From positions 1 to 44,267 of the forward strand of contig CAIVAT010000054.1 of the NCBI GenBank assembly GCA_903903985.1: 44,267 nt of DNA. The letters run 5' to 3'. The notes below the pieces were generated by a model. It worked only from the letters and a program-made list of their open reading frames with translations, was not told the DNA's origin and did no database searches. The position numbers and the translations under genes were made by a program. Shown here one piece after another: positions 34,634 to 44,068 of the stretch. Source of the stretch: an uncultured Bacteroidales bacterium. GTDB lineage: Bacteria > Bacteroidota > Bacteroidia > Bacteroidales > FEN-979. Within the stretch, counting starts at the first letter, position 1; every line of letters starts with the position of its first letter.

Positions 34634-35533
34634 TCATTTGGCATTCCTCCTTAATCTTGACCTGATAATTACGGCTGCCAGGTTTAGCGTAAAGGTGAGC
34701 AACAGCAAAACCATGGTGGTGGCAAACTGAATGGGCAGGGTCTGATCCACGTTGGCCGATTGGGTCGCCATGATGTAAATGTGGTATCCCAGGTTCATAA
34801 ACTGGTCGCTCAGGGAGGTTGGAAGCGTTGCCAGGTAATAGGCAGCACCGGTAAACAGGATCGGAGCCACCTCGCCGGCGCCGCGGCTCACGGCCAGGAT
34901 GGTCCCGGTCATGATCCCCGACCGGGAACCGGGAATGACAATGCGCTTGATCGTTTCCCATTTCGTGGCGCCAAGTGCGAGGCTGGCTTCACGCAGTTCG
35001 CGTGGCACCGTGCGGATGGCCTCTTCAACTGAGACGATCACGACAGGCAGGGTCAGCAATGCCATGGTAAGACTGGCCCAGAGAATATTGGGCTGGCCCC
35101 ATTTCAATTGTCCGCCTAAAAACACATCGTCTATTCCTGTGCCGACGAATTTAATGAAAAACCCAAGTCCGAACAACCCGAAAATGATGGAAGGCACGGT
35201 GGCCAGGGTTCTCACTGCAAACCGGATGGTTTGGGCCAGAACAGATTTTTCATGGGCATATTCAGTGAGGTATATGGCGGTGATGGTGCCGAAAGGGACG
35301 GCAGCAACCGACATGATGAGGACCAGTAAGACCGTTCCGAAAATTGCCGGGAAAATTCCTCCTTTCATCATCCCATCTTCCGGGAAAGAGGTAAGAAATT
35401 CCCAGGAGAAGGTGTCTTTTCCTCCGTTTATAATGACGACCAGCAGGATGATGATCACGGCAATGATCAGGAAAGCGGAGAATGCAGTAACCCCGACGAA
35501 CAAACCTCCGGTGATTGTTTTTTGCCTGCTCAT
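34634..35533 (-). CDS. pstA: Phosphate ABC transporter permease PstA
   Basis: The protein has 299 residues and six membrane helices. The permease coupling loop is in VPRELREASLALGATKWETI, followed by KRIVIPGSRSGIMTGTILAV and SRGAGEVAPILFTGAAYYLA. It forms the channel with PstC. Its start overlaps the pstC stop by four bases. Confidence 0.95.
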   Translation of the reverse strand: MSRQKTITGGLFVGVTAFSAFLIIAVIIILLVVIINGGKDTFSWEFLTSFPEDGMMKGGIFPAIFGTVLLVLIMSVAAVPFGTITAIYLTEYAHEKSVLAQTIRFAVRTLATVPSIIFGLFGLGFFIKFVGTGIDDVFLGGQLKWGQPNILWASLTMALLTLPVVIVSVEEAIRTVPRELREASLALGATKWETIKRIVIPGSRSGIMTGTILAVSRGAGEVAPILFTGAAYYLATLPTSLSDQFMNLGYHIYIMATQSANVDQTLPIQFATTMVLLLLTFTLNLAAVIIRSRLRRNAK

Positions 35534-36648
35534 GACTGCTTCCCTTGAAAACGTTTCACCAGCTTCCCTTTCACATAGAATTCAGCCAAAGCATTGAGGC
35601 TGAAATTAAAGATAAAAAGCAGCGAGCCAATCAGGAAAAGTACGTTGTAGTGGGTGTCGCCAAATACGACCTCTGCCATTTCGGCCCCAATGGTCGCGGC
35701 CAGTGTTCGCACCGATTCAAACGGGTTGATGCCTATCATTGCAGCATTTCCGGTGGCCATCAGGGCGATCATGGTCTCCCCGAAAACACGCCCGATCCCA
35801 AGCAGGATCGCGGCAAATATGCCCGGGGTTGCAGCCGGAAGGGTTACAAACAGGGCTGTTTGCCAGCGGGTGGCTCCCAATGCCAGGCTGGCTTCGGTAT
35901 AGGTGCGCGGTACGGCAGTGAGCGCATCCTCGGTAATGGTAAAAATAATCGGGATGGCTGCCAGGGCCATGGCCACGCCACCTACGAAGGCATTCAGCCG
36001 GCCGTCATAACCGAAAAGATTCTGGAAAAAGGTTGCCATCACCATCAGGGCGAAAAACCCGATAACCACCGATGGAAATCCTGCCAGCAACTCGATTGCC
36101 GGCTTGATAAATTCACGAAGCCAGTATGGCGCAAACGATGCCGAAAACAAAGCGGCCAGGATCGCAATGGGCGCAGCAAACAACATCGCAATCAGGGTGA
36201 TCTTCAATGTGCCTACAAAAAGCGGGATCAATCCGTATCTCGGGTTATCGGAAACAGGCATCCATTTTGTTCCTAAAAGACTTTTCGCTGTTGCCACATC
36301 AGATCCATGAACAACGGTATCTTCGGCCAGGGGCTGGTTTTCGGTCATCAGTGAATCTCTCGCGGTAACGCCGTACTGTTCCTGCCCCGAAGCGTTGACA
36401 GCCACGTTCGTATCAACCCCGTATTGCTCCTGTTTCTGAACGGACTCAACTTTCACTGCTGCTTTCTTCGTATAAAAAATAGGAATGGATTCCTTGAACA
36501 CAAAGAAAAAGATCAGGATGATGATGGTGATGGATAAAAAGCCCACCCCGGTGATGATCTTCTCTGAAAGAAATTCTGACCATCTGAATTTCTTTCGCAA
36601 CGACTCTTTACTGAAAACAAATCCCCTGCTTTCTTCCGGATTATCCAT
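35530..36648 (-). CDS. pstC: Phosphate ABC transporter permease PstC
   Basis: The protein has 372 residues. Compared with a typical PstC of about 310, it has an enlarged periplasmic loop (about 65-125) rich in charged and polar residues, containing the repeated word EQYGV (KQEQYGVDTNVAVNASGQEQ). The membrane part has six helices and the coupling loop VPRTYTEASLALGATRWQTA, followed by GIGRVFGETMIALMATGNAA. It lies 79 bases after pstS in the operon. Confidence 0.94.
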   Translation of the reverse strand: MDNPEESRGFVFSKESLRKKFRWSEFLSEKIITGVGFLSITIIILIFFFVFKESIPIFYTKKAAVKVESVQKQEQYGVDTNVAVNASGQEQYGVTARDSLMTENQPLAEDTVVHGSDVATAKSLLGTKWMPVSDNPRYGLIPLFVGTLKITLIAMLFAAPIAILAALFSASFAPYWLREFIKPAIELLAGFPSVVIGFFALMVMATFFQNLFGYDGRLNAFVGGVAMALAAIPIIFTITEDALTAVPRTYTEASLALGATRWQTALFVTLPAATPGIFAAILLGIGRVFGETMIALMATGNAAMIGINPFESVRTLAATIGAEMAEVVFGDTHYNVLFLIGSLLFIFNFSLNALAEFYVKGKLVKRFQGKQS

Positions 36649-36727
36649 TATTTGTTTTTAACGATGAAAGGCAACATTTTTTCAAATGCTGCCAGACACC
36701 GGTTTGCAATATACCAATTAACCAAAA

Positions 36728-37567
36728 CTATTTCACCGGGAAATAACCGATTTCCGTTACAAGTTTCTGTCCTTCTGCACTGAGAATCCAGTCGATGTAA
36801 GCTTTCAATTCCCCGGTTGGCCTGTTGCACAGGTACATATACAGGAAACGTGTTATAGGGTACTGTCCCTTTTTGATCGTTTCAGCGTTGGCAACAAAAG
36901 CCGGGCTCTTATCATCTTTCTTTACTGCACAATGCTTTACGCCGGCTGCATAGGCGGCGCCGCCATACCCGATCCCGTATTTATCTTTCGAAACCGCGTT
37001 AACCACTGCGGCGGTGCCAGGCAAGGTCTGGCAGCTGGCAGCATAATCGGCTTTCACGACATTGTCCTTGAAAAACACATACGTGCCTGAACTGTTTTCA
37101 CGACCATACAGTTTGATATCCTGATCGGGCCCGCCAACCTCCTTCCAGTTGCGTGTTTTTCCTGAAAAAATATTGCTCAGTTGTTTAATCGTCAATTCCT
37201 TCACAGGGTTTGCTTCATTTAAGAAGATGGTCACACCGTCTTTGGCGCAGGGTATTTCGATTCCCAATGATGCATAACGGTCTTTCAGCTTATCCATTTC
37301 CGACTGTTTCATCGGACGGCTGGAGTTGCAGATATCGGTTGCACCATTGATCAGGGCCGAAATACCGGTTCCCGAACCACCGCCTGTAACCTGTATGACT
37401 GTTTCCTGGTGTGATTTCATGTACACTTCCGCCCATTTCTGTGCCAGGATCACCATGGTATCCGATCCCTTCACGGTTATTTTTTTCGGAGCGGGCATGA
37501 AAGCGAAACTCAGCAACGCGATCATCAGCATCGCTGCCATTCCTGATTTTGTTTTCAACTTTTTCAT
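36728..37567 (-). CDS. pstS: Phosphate-binding periplasmic protein PstS
   Basis: The protein has 279 residues with a signal-like N-terminus (SGMAAMLMIALLSFAFMPAP). Phosphate-binding loops of the family are visible: KGSDTMVILAQKWAEVYM, QVTGGGSGTGISALINGATD with SSRPMK, and YGRENSSGTYVFFKDNVVK. It captures phosphate in the periplasm and hands it to PstC/PstA. It follows the porin gene with an 87-base gap that carries a palindromic repeat. Confidence 0.95.
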   Translation of the reverse strand: MKKLKTKSGMAAMLMIALLSFAFMPAPKKITVKGSDTMVILAQKWAEVYMKSHQETVIQVTGGGSGTGISALINGATDICNSSRPMKQSEMDKLKDRYASLGIEIPCAKDGVTIFLNEANPVKELTIKQLSNIFSGKTRNWKEVGGPDQDIKLYGRENSSGTYVFFKDNVVKADYAASCQTLPGTAAVVNAVSKDKYGIGYGGAAYAAGVKHCAVKKDDKSPAFVANAETIKKGQYPITRFLYMYLCNRPTGELKAYIDWILSAEGQKLVTEIGYFPVK

Positions 37568-37620
37568 TTCTTTTTTTTTATAAAACTACTGATTTTTCTT
37601 TTCACTTTTTCTTTTTTAAG

Positions 37621-37657
37621 CCCCTCCCCCTTGGGGGAGCGGTTGGGTTGGGGTCTA
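37621..37657. repeat. GC-rich palindrome between porin and pstS
   Basis: CTCCCCC (37624-37630) and GGGGGAG (37633-37639) form a stem with a 2-base loop, and GGTTGGGTTGGGG follows. It overlaps the very end of the porin gene's 3' region and belongs to the family of blocks at 2261-2372 and 15221-15265. Confidence 0.65.
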
Positions 37658-39193
37658 GAACTTCACCTGCAACCTTACGGTCAGTGTGTTTTGCTTGATC
37701 GCATTGCTGTAATCATATACCCCCGGTACGCCGTTTACAGCATATGCAGCAGTAACATTTCCGACACCCAGATCATTTACACCGACTTTTTTATTCATCG
37801 GGATCTCATAACCAACCATGATTTTAATATTATCATCGAAGAAATAGCTATAGGCCAGGGTAATGGTCTGGTATTTGATATCACCGGTCCCGCTCTTCAA
37901 ATTGTTGTTCACGACCGTTTTGGTTTGCGCATCCGTGGCAACCACGGGATCCGTTCCGGCATAGGTGAATTTATCTGTGGTCGCGTTTTTAATGCCGGCA
38001 TCCCATTTGGCGACACCAATCTGGTCGGAAGCGAGTTTTGTGTTGGGATCATAATAATCGTACCGGGCGGCAACCTGGTGATGTTTCCCGATATTCTTGA
38101 TCAGGTAGATATAATAGCCACAGAAATTCCGCTCAATGGCAGGCCTGCTGGTGGTGGTATTGGTGGTCAATGTGGTCAGGGTGAGGGTGTCGTTTCGGAT
38201 GGCAGAGGTCATCGGGCTGACCACGCTTGTTTTAGCGGTATAGCCTGGCGTTCCGTTCACACCGAAAATATATTCTCCCTTCAGGGCCAGTCCGCCGAGA
38301 AAATCAAAATAAAGCTGAGCCTCAAATCCTACCCAGTTTTTCCTGATCAACTGCCCGATATTGTCTGTTGTTTTGTTGTATGTGTAATCGGAATTGAGCA
38401 CATCCAGTGCATTTGACTTGATTTTGCCATAATAACCGTGCGCTCCGATTCCCAGGGCACCGATTTGACCCAGTTTGAACGTATACGTTACGCGTCCCAT
38501 GACGTCTTTGTGATTGTCGAAATCATTGTTCAGCGGGTTTATATTGTTACCGGCGGCATCGTTAATGGTCAGGCCATCGTTCCCGTTAAACAAAGCAAGT
38601 TGCACTTTAAATGGAATCCCGGGGGGCGCAATTTCCAGTTTGGCCCCGGTAGCCCGCTCGTCAGGATAAATGGCCCTGATCACGCGTGAACGTTCAGGCA
38701 CTTCCCGGCTGCTGGAGGAATACTCCACTTCGTAGTTGGGCCTGTTGAATTTACCTGCCCACAACGAAAAGGTCTTCAGCCAGCGGTCGTTCAGTTGAAC
38801 ATAGGCATCTTTTAAAGTAAAGTTGCCCGGAACAAAATCAGGCTGCAATACAAATACGACGCCATTCAAAGGCTCATACTGAAATTTGATCCTTACCCTG
38901 CGCAGCATGAAAACATTGGAGGGGTAAGCATTCGAGGCTTCATAATGCAGGAATTGGGATTGGATGTACCCCGATAGTTTTATTTTGGTCAGTTTGGCAA
39001 GGTCGCCTTCGGCGGTCGCAATCCGCTCTTCAACCCCGCTGACCTTGTCGCGCAGGGTGCCGACACTTTCTTTCAGGGTATCCTGCTCTTTTTTAAATTC
39101 TTCCATTTGATTCTGGGCCAGGATTCCGGTTGACAAAACCACCATTGTGAGGATCAATCCAACAGTTAACAGGATGTTTGTTTGTCTTCTCAT
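37655..39193 (-). CDS. Phosphate-selective-type porin (Porin_O_P family)
   Basis: The ATG at 39193 gives 512 residues; a GTG two codons earlier is less likely. A signal peptide (RRQTNILLTVGLILTMVVLS) is followed by a coiled-coil segment (EEFKKEQDTLKESVGTLRDK), a trimerisation-type stalk. The rest is a barrel with IKLSGYIQSQFLHYEAS, FMLRRVRIKFQYEPL, DAYVQLNDRW and a C-terminal LTVRLQVKF. The family includes OprP/OprO, the phosphate porins. Pho-like boxes in front and the pst genes behind support a role in phosphate entry through the outer membrane. Confidence 0.9.
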   Translation of the reverse strand: MRRQTNILLTVGLILTMVVLSTGILAQNQMEEFKKEQDTLKESVGTLRDKVSGVEERIATAEGDLAKLTKIKLSGYIQSQFLHYEASNAYPSNVFMLRRVRIKFQYEPLNGVVFVLQPDFVPGNFTLKDAYVQLNDRWLKTFSLWAGKFNRPNYEVEYSSSSREVPERSRVIRAIYPDERATGAKLEIAPPGIPFKVQLALFNGNDGLTINDAAGNNINPLNNDFDNHKDVMGRVTYTFKLGQIGALGIGAHGYYGKIKSNALDVLNSDYTYNKTTDNIGQLIRKNWVGFEAQLYFDFLGGLALKGEYIFGVNGTPGYTAKTSVVSPMTSAIRNDTLTLTTLTTNTTTSRPAIERNFCGYYIYLIKNIGKHHQVAARYDYYDPNTKLASDQIGVAKWDAGIKNATTDKFTYAGTDPVVATDAQTKTVVNNNLKSGTGDIKYQTITLAYSYFFDDNIKIMVGYEIPMNKKVGVNDLGVGNVTAAYAVNGVPGVYDYSNAIKQNTLTVRLQVKF

Positions 39194-39215
39194 GTTCACA
39201 GGTTTTAATTTTCCG

Positions 39216-39223
39216 CAAAGGTA
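39216..39223 (-). promoter_or_regulatory. Promoter -7 box for porin-pst operon
   Basis: Minus strand TACCTTTG, an exact TAnnTTTG match. It is 22 bases upstream of the ATG and 20 bases downstream of the nearest Pho-like repeat. Confidence 0.6.
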
Positions 39224-39243
39224 TTTCCACCCTCGGCAGGCAA

Positions 39244-39282
39244 TGTTAACAAATGATTACCTTTAGGTTAAATAATTGTTAA
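39244..39282 (-). promoter_or_regulatory. Four Pho-box-like repeats with 11-bp period
   Basis: On the minus strand, 6-base units start every 11 bases: TTAACA (39282-39277), TTAACC (39271-39266), GTAATC (39260-39255) and TTAACA (39249-39244), with 5-base AT-rich spacers. This is the spacing of PhoB/PhoP boxes, and the unit matches the TTAACA consensus known from Bacillus PhoP. The last unit occupies the -33 region of the porin promoter. The third unit matches at only 3 of 6 positions. Confidence 0.65.
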
Positions 39283-39331
39283 CGAGAGCCTGGAAATTAA
39301 AATCCCCGGCATGAAAGCGATGGGATCGTGC

Positions 39332-41692
39332 TTAAGTATGATAGGTTAAGGTGAACGTGGCTCCCGGATCATTGGCAATGACCAGGGCTGCTTCAATCTG
39401 GTTGCAAAGGATCTGCACCACCTGAAGCCCCATGGTTTTGAACCGGTCGGGATTGACCTCTTCAGGCAGGCCGATGCCGTCATCTTGCAACATCAGCGTA
39501 TTATTGCCACCCGGGTCCATCTTGTATCGGATGGTTATTTTGCCTGCCCGTCCGTCAGGAAAAGCATGTTTGTATGAATTGCTTAGAATTTCATTGACGA
39601 TCAAACCCAGGGGAATCGAGGCCCCGATATCCATTACCACCTCATCTGCCTCCACCGTCAGTTCAATATCCCGTCGGTTGTAGGTTCCTGCAATCACAGA
39701 AGCAAGCGAGCGAAGGTATCCCGGGAAGGAGATCTTTTCAAAATCGCTCGAACGGTAAAGCATTTCATGAACCAGGGCCATGGTGCGTATCCGCAATTGC
39801 AGGTTGGTCAATGATTGTAACAACTCCTGGTTTTTCGTCTGGGCCATCTGCATGTTGATCAGGCTCACCAGGATGGCGAAATTGTTTTTCACCCGGTGAT
39901 GAATTTCCTTGAGCAGATTTTCCTTTTGCCTTGTTCCTTCCATGATTTCAAACTCTTTTGTTTTACGCTCCTGAATATCCCTTGTTACACTGACCATCCC
40001 TTTAAAATCACCGCTGATGGGGTCAAACAATGGGTTTATTATCGATTCGGCCCAAAAAACGGTGCCATCCTTTTTCTTCGCCTTGTAGCTGAACTGCCTG
40101 GAGGAACGTGTTTCTATCATCTCCTGGAAATTTGTCTCTGGGCAGGTCTGAAAATCAGGAGAAGTAAGCTCACCGGCCGTCTTCGGAAGGAATTCCTCCG
40201 GTTCATAGCCCATAACACTCATTGAAGCGGGTGAGGCATAGGTCCGGTTTTTCTTACTGTCCATGTGGGTGATCAAATCTCCCGAATTATCTGTAAGGAA
40301 TTTATACTGGCTCTCGCGGTCGAGGGTTTGCCGGTTGGTCGCTTCTCCCACTTTGATTTCATCTGACAACTGAACATTCAGTTCCTGCTTGGCGTGCCTT
40401 GCGCGACGAACATATAGCAGCAACAAAATAAAAATAAGCATCGAGAAGCCTGTCAGCCCCATCAGAACAATTAAAAAAACCAACTGATAAATATGATATT
40501 TTAAATTCAGCGATTGAATGTTATGTTGCCTGGCAAACATCTTGCCTGACTGCAGAAGTTGCTGAAGCCGCTGGTTTGTTTCAATAATCGCAATGTTGTT
40601 AAGGGTTCGCTCCCGGCTGAGTTCCTCCTTTTCCGAAATATATTGTGCATAATAGTTCAGCGCTTCCTTGTAATTCCTTTTGTGTAAATTGTAGGTATAA
40701 AGATGACGATAGCCATTTTCAATAAGGTTTATCGCGTTTAAACGACGTGCAATAACCAGGCCTGAATCCATGTAAAGCTTCCCTGAATCAGGTTTTCCAA
40801 GATCATAATAATCCCCGGCAATGTTGATCAGCGAACTGGATATCTGGAAAATTGCTTTTAAGCGTTGTCTGACATTAAGCGCCAACATATTGTAATTAAG
40901 AGAATTACGATGATCGTTCTTTTTACAATAAATATGGCCGATGCGTGTATAGAGAATTCCCATCGATTCATGATCGCATGTGTTTGCTTCGTAAAGCAAC
41001 TTTTTATAGAATGCCAATCCTTCGTCATACTTTTCTTCATTCAATAAAACACCTCCGATACAATTTTGCACTTCAAATTTATTCTTCGTGTCACCCACAC
41101 TGCGAAACAAGAAAAGTGACCGGTTGAAAAAATTCATTGCTGTTTCCCGGTCGCCCATTGCCTGATACACAAGGCCGATTTCTGCGAAAAACTTCCCCAT
41201 TATTGATGGGGCATTCTTGTTTTTATAAAGATCAATTCCTCTTTGAAGGTAGGTTAACGCCACTTTATAATTATTCAGGTAGCGGTTTAAATTACCGATC
41301 TTCAACAGGGCTTTCTCTTGACCTGCCGTATCCTTGCTGGCTTGAGAGGTTTTCCATGCTGCCAGGTATTGTTCATGTGCTTTCATGTATTGGTGCCTGA
41401 TGACATAATATTCAGCCATCTGCATTCTGGCCCGGGCTTTCAGGCTATCGTTATTTTCGCTGATCGCAATTTTGAAAGCCGATACAATGTAACTGAATGA
41501 TTTTTGAGGCAACCTGTCTCGAATGATCTCAGCAAGTTGCATGTAAATCAGGGCTTTCTCAACCTGGCTTTCATTGGGCTTCACGCGGAACAAACTATCC
41601 CGCACGCACCGGTCCAGCGGGGTGCGCTGTGCGAACAATTCCGCCTGTAACAGGTTGATAAAAATAGCGGCGATGAGAAAATACTTACACAT
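39332..41692 (-). CDS. TPR-PAS sensor histidine kinase (HisKA_2 type)
   Basis: The ATG at 41692 gives 786 residues; a longer frame to 41716 starts before the predicted promoter's transcript. A signal/anchor helix is followed by a periplasmic TPR region of about 350 residues, one membrane helix (YQLVFLIVLMGLTGFSMLIF), and a PAS domain (about 470-590, with FLTDNSGDLITHMD and YASPASMSVMGYEPEEFLPK). The kinase core has EIHHRVKNNFAILVSLINMQ, with the phospho-His in HHRVKNN. The ATPase domain has LGLIVNEILSNSYKHAFPDG and QDDGIGLPEEV. No response regulator is adjacent. It could respond to peptides or envelope state; the signal and partner are unknown. Confidence 0.92.
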   Translation of the reverse strand: MCKYFLIAAIFINLLQAELFAQRTPLDRCVRDSLFRVKPNESQVEKALIYMQLAEIIRDRLPQKSFSYIVSAFKIAISENNDSLKARARMQMAEYYVIRHQYMKAHEQYLAAWKTSQASKDTAGQEKALLKIGNLNRYLNNYKVALTYLQRGIDLYKNKNAPSIMGKFFAEIGLVYQAMGDRETAMNFFNRSLFLFRSVGDTKNKFEVQNCIGGVLLNEEKYDEGLAFYKKLLYEANTCDHESMGILYTRIGHIYCKKNDHRNSLNYNMLALNVRQRLKAIFQISSSLINIAGDYYDLGKPDSGKLYMDSGLVIARRLNAINLIENGYRHLYTYNLHKRNYKEALNYYAQYISEKEELSRERTLNNIAIIETNQRLQQLLQSGKMFARQHNIQSLNLKYHIYQLVFLIVLMGLTGFSMLIFILLLLYVRRARHAKQELNVQLSDEIKVGEATNRQTLDRESQYKFLTDNSGDLITHMDSKKNRTYASPASMSVMGYEPEEFLPKTAGELTSPDFQTCPETNFQEMIETRSSRQFSYKAKKKDGTVFWAESIINPLFDPISGDFKGMVSVTRDIQERKTKEFEIMEGTRQKENLLKEIHHRVKNNFAILVSLINMQMAQTKNQELLQSLTNLQLRIRTMALVHEMLYRSSDFEKISFPGYLRSLASVIAGTYNRRDIELTVEADEVVMDIGASIPLGLIVNEILSNSYKHAFPDGRAGKITIRYKMDPGGNNTLMLQDDGIGLPEEVNPDRFKTMGLQVVQILCNQIEAALVIANDPGATFTLTYHT

Positions 41693-41713
41693 GCAACGTG
41701 CTGCCTTTGCGGT

Positions 41714-41721
41714 CAAAGATA
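41714..41721 (-). promoter_or_regulatory. Promoter -7 box for the sensor kinase
   Basis: Minus strand TATCTTTG, an exact TAnnTTTG match, 21 bases upstream of the ATG at 41692. Its upstream edge touches the inverted repeat at 41721-41748. Confidence 0.5.
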
Positions 41722-41748
41722 GGATAAAAAATGAAATCTTTTTATCCT
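41721..41748. promoter_or_regulatory. 10-bp inverted repeat between copA-like gene and kinase promoter
   Basis: AGGATAAAAA (41721-41730) and TTTTTATCCT (41739-41748) are perfect complements with an 8-base loop. It could be the terminator of the copper ATPase gene or an operator that overlaps the kinase promoter. Confidence 0.55.
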
Positions 41749-41755
41749 GAGATTT

Positions 41756-44041
41756 TCAATCAATCCTTTTGGACCTCAGCCGCAAACTATTGCTCACCAC
41801 CGATACCGAGCTGAATGCCATGGCTGCCCCGGCCAGCATTGGGTTCAGCATGAACCCCGTGAAAGGATAAAGGACTCCGGCTGCCACGGGAATGGTAATA
41901 AGGTTGTAAAAAAAAGCCCAGAAAAGGTTCTGCCGGATGGTTCGTACTGTTTCATGCGATAGCTTCAGCGCGGTCACCAGCTTTTCGAGGTCTCCCTTGA
42001 TCAGGGTGATCTGGGCGCTTTCGATGGCGATATCTGTTCCGGTTCCCATGGCAATACCGATATCGGCCACGGCCAGGGCCGGAGAGTCGTTGATTCCGTC
42101 GCCAACCATGGCAACAACGAATCCCTGCTCTTTCAAACGCCTGACATACGCCGATTTTTCCCCGGGGGTGGCTTCCGCTTTAAAAAATCCGATGCCTGCT
42201 TCGGCGGCAATGTGGGCGGTGATGGCAACACTGTCGCCCGATAACAGGTGAACCTGCAATCCCATCTCCTGCAGCCTTGCAATGGCTTTTGCGGAACCAG
42301 GTTTTACAACATCGGCCAATGATACCATGGCAACAACACTGCTGTTGCACGACACATAAACGAATGACCAGGCCTGTTTCTTCAGCTTCAGCTCCTCCTC
42401 AGCAAACCATACCGGCAGCACACATCCGCTGTCGGTAATGAATGACCTGCTTCCGATGTGATACAAATCTCCGGAATAAAGTGCTGAAACCCCTTTCCCG
42501 GTAATGCTCCCGAAGTCTGATACAACATCATCGCCGGGGTGCCGCTTGGATTCGCCGTTCACTGCATCATGCACCTCACTGAAGAAATTCACCAGTGCAT
42601 GGGCAAAAGGATGTTCCGACATCGATTCAATGGCAACAATTGCACTTTGAAAATCCCGGCCGGCCTGCGATGGCCGGAGGCTGGCGGCAGGCTCCCAGAA
42701 AACATTTGTAACCTGCGGCCGGCCGATGGTTACTGTGCCTGTTTTATCAAGAACTATGGCTGTTGTTTTGCAAATAATTTCGAGACTTTGGGCATCCTTC
42801 ACCAGGATGCCATGTTGTGCAGCTTTCCCCAAACCGACCATGAGGGCGGTCGGTGTCGCAAGCCCGAGTGCACATGGGCAGGCAATGACAAGCACCGTAA
42901 CGGCAGCTATGAATGCAAGGGGAGCGCCGGTAGCAGGCTGCCATACGGTCCAGGCAATAAAAGTAAGCACGGCAATGCACAGGACCACAGGAACAAATAC
43001 GGCGGCGATTTTATCTGCTAGTTTCTGGATGGGGGCCTTGCTTCCCTGCGCCTCCTGTACCAACCTGATGATCTGGGCCAGCATGGTTTCGTTTCCTATC
43101 TTTTCAGCCATCACTTTCAGCCCCCCTGTTTGGTTGATGGTTGCGCCGATCACCTCGTCTCCCGGCCATTTATTGACCGGAACCGATTCGCCGGTGATCA
43201 TGCTCTCATCGATGGTGCTGAACCCTTCAATGACCCGTCCGTCAGTGGGGATCTTCTCGCCAGGCCTGATGACCAGCACATCACCGATCACTATTTTCGA
43301 AATCAGCATCTCCTTTTCAATACCGTTGCGGATAACCCGGGCTGTTTTAACCCCCAGGCCCATCAGCTTTCTGATGGCTTCAGAGGTTTTTTGTTTTGCT
43401 TTCTCTTCAAAATACCTGCCCAGCAGGATAAACGTAATAATGACGGTGGCCGCCTCGTAATAGACATGGGGTTCAAAACCGCGTTTTAAAAGATATTCCG
43501 GGAAAATGGTGTTGAAGGCGCTGAAAACAAAGGCGCTGCCGGTTCCAAGCGCCACAAGGGTATCCATGTTGGCCGAAAAATGCAGCATCCGCTTCCAGGC
43601 AATGATAAAAAATTCGCTTCCGAACCATGCCAGTACCGGAATGGTGAGTGCCATCATGACCAGGTTTCCATGCTGCATGTGATGAAAAACCATGGCGATC
43701 AACACCACCGGGACGGAAAATGTTGCCGACAGCACCGTGCGAACCCTTAGCCTTTTTAACCGAAGGGCTGCCAGATCATGCTCCTCTTCCTGCGACAGGT
43801 CACGGGTAATAAGCCTGAATCCAAGCTCATCAACCGTTTTAGCCACCTCCTGCAGGGTGATCACCGCCGGGTCGTATTCCACAATGACCTGCTCCGACGC
43901 AAGATTGACACTGGCCAAACGAACTCCTGCCTGCGCCGACAACATGGTTTGAATGCTACCTGCACAGGAGGCACATGACATGCCGTCAACCCGATAAATT
44001 CCCTTCGTATAAGCCACAGTATCCTTTTGATTTAACTGCAA
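41756..44041 (-). CDS. copA: Copper-translocating P-type ATPase
   Basis: The protein has 761 residues if translation begins at the TTG at 44041; a GTG eight codons later (44017) is equally possible, and no ATG precedes the first domain. One HMA domain binds the metal (GMSCASC, C23 and C26). The P1B-type features follow: actuator motif MITGESVPV, the CPC ion site (388-390, IACPCALG), the phosphorylated Asp in DKTGTVT (432), [29 protein letters not shown], and a C-terminal pair of helices with [20 protein letters not shown]. It exports Cu+ from the cytoplasm. A regulator such as CueR or CsoR is not present here. Confidence 0.95.
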   Translation of the reverse strand: MQLNQKDTVAYTKGIYRVDGMSCASCAGSIQTMLSAQAGVRLASVNLASEQVIVEYDPAVITLQEVAKTVDELGFRLITRDLSQEEEHDLAALRLKRLRVRTVLSATFSVPVVLIAMVFHHMQHGNLVMMALTIPVLAWFGSEFFIIAWKRMLHFSANMDTLVALGTGSAFVFSAFNTIFPEYLLKRGFEPHVYYEAATVIITFILLGRYFEEKAKQKTSEAIRKLMGLGVKTARVIRNGIEKEMLISKIVIGDVLVIRPGEKIPTDGRVIEGFSTIDESMITGESVPVNKWPGDEVIGATINQTGGLKVMAEKIGNETMLAQIIRLVQEAQGSKAPIQKLADKIAAVFVPVVLCIAVLTFIAWTVWQPATGAPLAFIAAVTVLVIACPCALGLATPTALMVGLGKAAQHGILVKDAQSLEIICKTTAIVLDKTGTVTIGRPQVTNVFWEPAASLRPSQAGRDFQSAIVAIESMSEHPFAHALVNFFSEVHDAVNGESKRHPGDDVVSDFGSITGKGVSALYSGDLYHIGSRSFITDSGCVLPVWFAEEELKLKKQAWSFVYVSCNSSVVAMVSLADVVKPGSAKAIARLQEMGLQVHLLSGDSVAITAHIAAEAGIGFFKAEATPGEKSAYVRRLKEQGFVVAMVGDGINDSPALAVADIGIAMGTGTDIAIESAQITLIKGDLEKLVTALKLSHETVRTIRQNLFWAFFYNLITIPVAAGVLYPFTGFMLNPMLAGAAMAFSSVSVVSNSLRLRSKRID

Positions 44042-44050
44042 ATTTAAAAC

Positions 44051-44058
44051 AAATCTAA
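44051..44058 (-). promoter_or_regulatory. Promoter -7 box for copA
   Basis: Minus strand TAGATTTG, an exact TAnnTTTG match only about 10 bases upstream of the TTG at 44041. This leaves almost no leader and would favour the internal GTG start. Confidence 0.4.
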
Positions 44059-44068
44059 ATAGGATTTG

